A program made the translations under genes and the position numbers. The notes below the pieces were generated by a model. That model saw only the letters and a list, made by a program, of their open reading frames with translations. It did no database searches and had not been told where the DNA came from. A stretch of DNA of 64,000 nucleotides from contig NZ_FQXJ01000009.1 in NCBI RefSeq assembly GCF_900129935.1, forward strand, positions 138,298 through 202,297, written 5' to 3'. This DNA comes from Desulfosporosinus lacus DSM 15449. Its GTDB lineage: Bacteria > Bacillota > Desulfitobacteriia > Desulfitobacteriales > Desulfitobacteriaceae. Shown one piece after another: positions 62,238-64,000 of the stretch. The stretch's first letter is position 1; the number at the start of each line of letters is the position of its first letter.

Positions 62238-63191
62238 TTAAGCGCGAACTGCTTCCTTTCCGCCTCTGCGTGGTTTCTTAATACGTTTCTTGATCTCAAC
62301 AAGTATTTGACTGGCAATAAAAATCGAGGAATAAGCTCCACTGAATACCCCAATTAACATAGCCAAAGTGAACATTCTCGTAGATTCCCCACCTAAGATG
62401 AATAGCGCTAACAGCGCGATTAATACAGTTACAACAGTATTAATCGAACGACGCATGGTTTGCCAAATCGATTTATCCACCATATCCTCGTAACTGTCAC
62501 TCCGCTTCATCTTAGGTTCGTTCTCACGAATCCGGTCAAAGATAATCACGGTATCGTTAATAGAGTACCCGACGATGGTCAAGACTGCCGCCACAAAGGT
62601 TGCATCGATTTCCCATTGGAACAACGAGAAAATTCCTACAACCACAAAAACATCGTGCAATAAAGCCAGAATCGCAGAGACAGCAAAGACAAACTGAAAC
62701 CTGAACGTAATGTATATGATCATCATTCCCATAGCGATGATCAATGCATAAATAGCATTTCTGGTAAGTTCTTGTCCCATGGCCGGGCCTACTTTATCCT
62801 CTTTGAGCGACGCTTTGTCATATTCTCCAACCTGGGTTCCTAACGCGTTCAGTAATTCGCTTCGCTTGCTTTCTTCAAGCGCTTCTGTCCGAATCAAAGC
62901 GGTTGTGTCATTGTTAGACAATTGTACTGTTGACCCTTCGAGTCCAACTGATTTCAACGTATCCGATACCGCACTTTGTGTAACTGCCTTATTAAAGGTC
63001 AAGTCAAGCATTGTTCCGCCTGTATAATCAATGCCTAAATTAAGCCCCTGCATGAACAAGGAAATAATCCCTGGGATAATAATAAGAAGAGATATTGCAA
63101 ACCACCATAACCGTTTCTTGACAATATTGAAATAAAGCGGATGCAGTTTCTGAACCTCTTCGTAGGTCGCTGAATGTCCAGTTTTAGTCAT
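62238..63191 (-). CDS. secF: protein-export membrane protein SecF
   Basis: The 317-residue protein has six membrane spans and the SecF motifs G-L-N-L-G-I-D-Y-T-G-G-T near the first periplasmic segment and G-Y-S-I-N-D-T-V-I-I-F-D-R-I in span 4. With SecD it uses the proton-motive force to help pull proteins through SecYEG. Its ATG overlaps the secD stop by one base (TAATG). Confidence 0.95.
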   Translation of the reverse strand: MTKTGHSATYEEVQKLHPLYFNIVKKRLWWFAISLLIIIPGIISLFMQGLNLGIDYTGGTMLDLTFNKAVTQSAVSDTLKSVGLEGSTVQLSNNDTTALIRTEALEESKRSELLNALGTQVGEYDKASLKEDKVGPAMGQELTRNAIYALIIAMGMMIIYITFRFQFVFAVSAILALLHDVFVVVGIFSLFQWEIDATFVAAVLTIVGYSINDTVIIFDRIRENEPKMKRSDSYEDMVDKSIWQTMRRSINTVVTVLIALLALFILGGESTRMFTLAMLIGVFSGAYSSIFIASQILVEIKKRIKKPRRGGKEAVRA

Positions 63192-64000
63192 TATACATCC
63201 CCCCTGACGCCAAACCAGAATGTCTTCATTTTTGGATTAATTCCCACTGTCCAGCGTAACACTTGTCTCGTAAAGGTAATCGCGGTAAACAAACTGACAA
63301 TAATCCCGATGCCAAGGGTCAATGCAAACCCTTTAACGGAACCGCTTCCTAGAAGGTAAAGAGTTATCGCAGCGATAAGTGTCGTCACATGGGCGTCAAT
63401 TACCGTAATAAAGGCTCTGCTAAATCCTGACTCCACGCCAGCACGAATCGATTTTCCAGCACGAATTTCCTCTTTTACCCGTTCGTAGATGATGATATTA
63501 AAGTCTACTGCCATTCCAATTGAAAGAACGAAACCGGCGATGCCCGGAAGCGTCAGTACAACTCTGAACCCCCAAAAAGCCCAAAGAACAATGAGAGCGT
63601 ATACTATTAAGGAGAAATCGGCAACAACTCCAGGTAACCGATAGTAAATCAACATAAAGAGGAAAATAAAAATCAAACTGTATATTCCAGCATGAATACT
63701 TTTGTTTAAGGAGTCAACGCCTAAAGATGCTCCCACTTGGCGTTTCTCTGCAATACTCAAACTTACAGGCAATGAACCCGAACGCATAAGGACAGCATCA
63801 CCCGCTGCCTCTTCCAAGGTGCTATAACCAGTAATCTCTGCTTGACCGTTGAGAATTGGCGTATTAACTGTTGGATTTGTTAATAGGTCTTCATCAAGAT
63901 AAACTCCTATTCTCTGTCCGATTAACTGGGTTGTTATATCTCCAAACTTTTTGGCCCCTTCAGATGAGAAAGTTAGATTCACAACATACCCCTGTTGCGA
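63191..64000 (-). CDS. secD: protein-export membrane protein SecD (5' end outside window)
   Basis: The frame stays open to the window edge, so only the C-terminal 270 or so residues are present. These hold part of the periplasmic region and the RND-type spans with I-G-M-A-V-D-F-N-I-I-I-Y-E-R and the S-G-F-S-R-A-F segment. The true start lies beyond 64000. It is translated together with secF. Confidence 0.94.
   Translation of the reverse strand, partial: SQQGYVVNLTFSSEGAKKFGDITTQLIGQRIGVYLDEDLLTNPTVNTPILNGQAEITGYSTLEEAAGDAVLMRSGSLPVSLSIAEKRQVGASLGVDSLNKSIHAGIYSLIFIFLFMLIYYRLPGVVADFSLIVYALIVLWAFWGFRVVLTLPGIAGFVLSIGMAVDFNIIIYERVKEEIRAGKSIRAGVESGFSRAFITVIDAHVTTLIAAITLYLLGSGSVKGFALTLGIGIIVSLFTAITFTRQVLRWTVGINPKMKTFWFGVRGDV

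Noticed and set aside
1-64000. CRISPR arrays, tRNA or rRNA genes, prophage and intact insertion sequences
   Set aside because: No regularly spaced repeats, cloverleaf-like sequences, rRNA segments, phage genes or transposase ORFs were recognised.

Overview
The window reads as chromosome of a spore-forming, low-GC anaerobic Firmicute of the Desulfosporosinus/Desulfitobacterium type. This is inferred from an uninterrupted sigK, a clostridial-style type IV pilus locus, two T-box leaders, an iscR-nifS-nifU-mnmA set, a ferredoxin-like aldo/keto reductase and genes typical of anaerobic aromatic metabolism. Most genes lie on the minus strand. No rRNA, tRNA, CRISPR array, prophage or intact insertion sequence was seen.

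Layout. 1-9.1 kb is an accessory region: a truncated PEP-utilising mobile-domain enzyme resembling phenylphosphate synthase subunit 1, a polytopic membrane protein, a flavin-binding split-barrel protein, a possible IS200/IS605-derived remnant, type 2 IPP isomerase, an HD protein and a XylR-N/V4R-GAF-PucR regulator. 9.6-13.9 kb is a shikimate operon (aroE, a prepilin-like gene, aroC, aroK, aroB). 14-15.4 kb holds a YqeG phosphatase and sigK. 15.4-25.9 kb is a type IV pilus cluster (three pilins, pilB, pilC, four minor prepilins, pilM, pilN, pilO), including a PilX-like protein with five carbohydrate-binding-like repeats. 26-28.1 kb is a divergent MoxR/VWA pair. 28.2-34 kb holds two DUF4911-like paralogues, a U32 peptidase, a T-box-controlled orphan trpB, mltG and a VanW lipoprotein. 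34.2-41.7 kb holds the conserved alaS-ireB-ruvX-DUF1292 block interrupted by an aldo/keto reductase and an SMR pump, then an AI-2E-family permease and PRC-barrel genes. 41.9-47.5 kb is iron-sulfur and tRNA thiolation genes, rarA, and a CsoR-type repressor with thioredoxin. 47.7-57.6 kb is translation, stringent response and repair (T-box, hisS, aspS, MBL hydrolase, dtd, relA, apt, recJ). 57.9-59.5 kb is a cation efflux gene with a probable riboswitch-like leader and a membrane protein.

The most unusual stretch is 59.7-61.1 kb. It holds seven tiny genes too short for normal gene callers: one 30-residue Trp/Phe/Gly-rich peptide and a six-gene operon of 30-50 residue Gly-rich single-span membrane proteins. 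The six alternate between two types (A-B-A-B-A-B). Two of the B genes encode identical proteins while differing at 12 synonymous positions. Both transcription units are preceded by an AAC-N17-CATA sequence resembling sigma-K promoters, which suggests late mother-cell expression during sporulation. The window ends with a polysaccharide deacetylase lipoprotein and secF-secD (secD truncated).

All functional calls come from motif recognition without database searches. Start codons were adjusted to Shine-Dalgarno sites where these could be seen.
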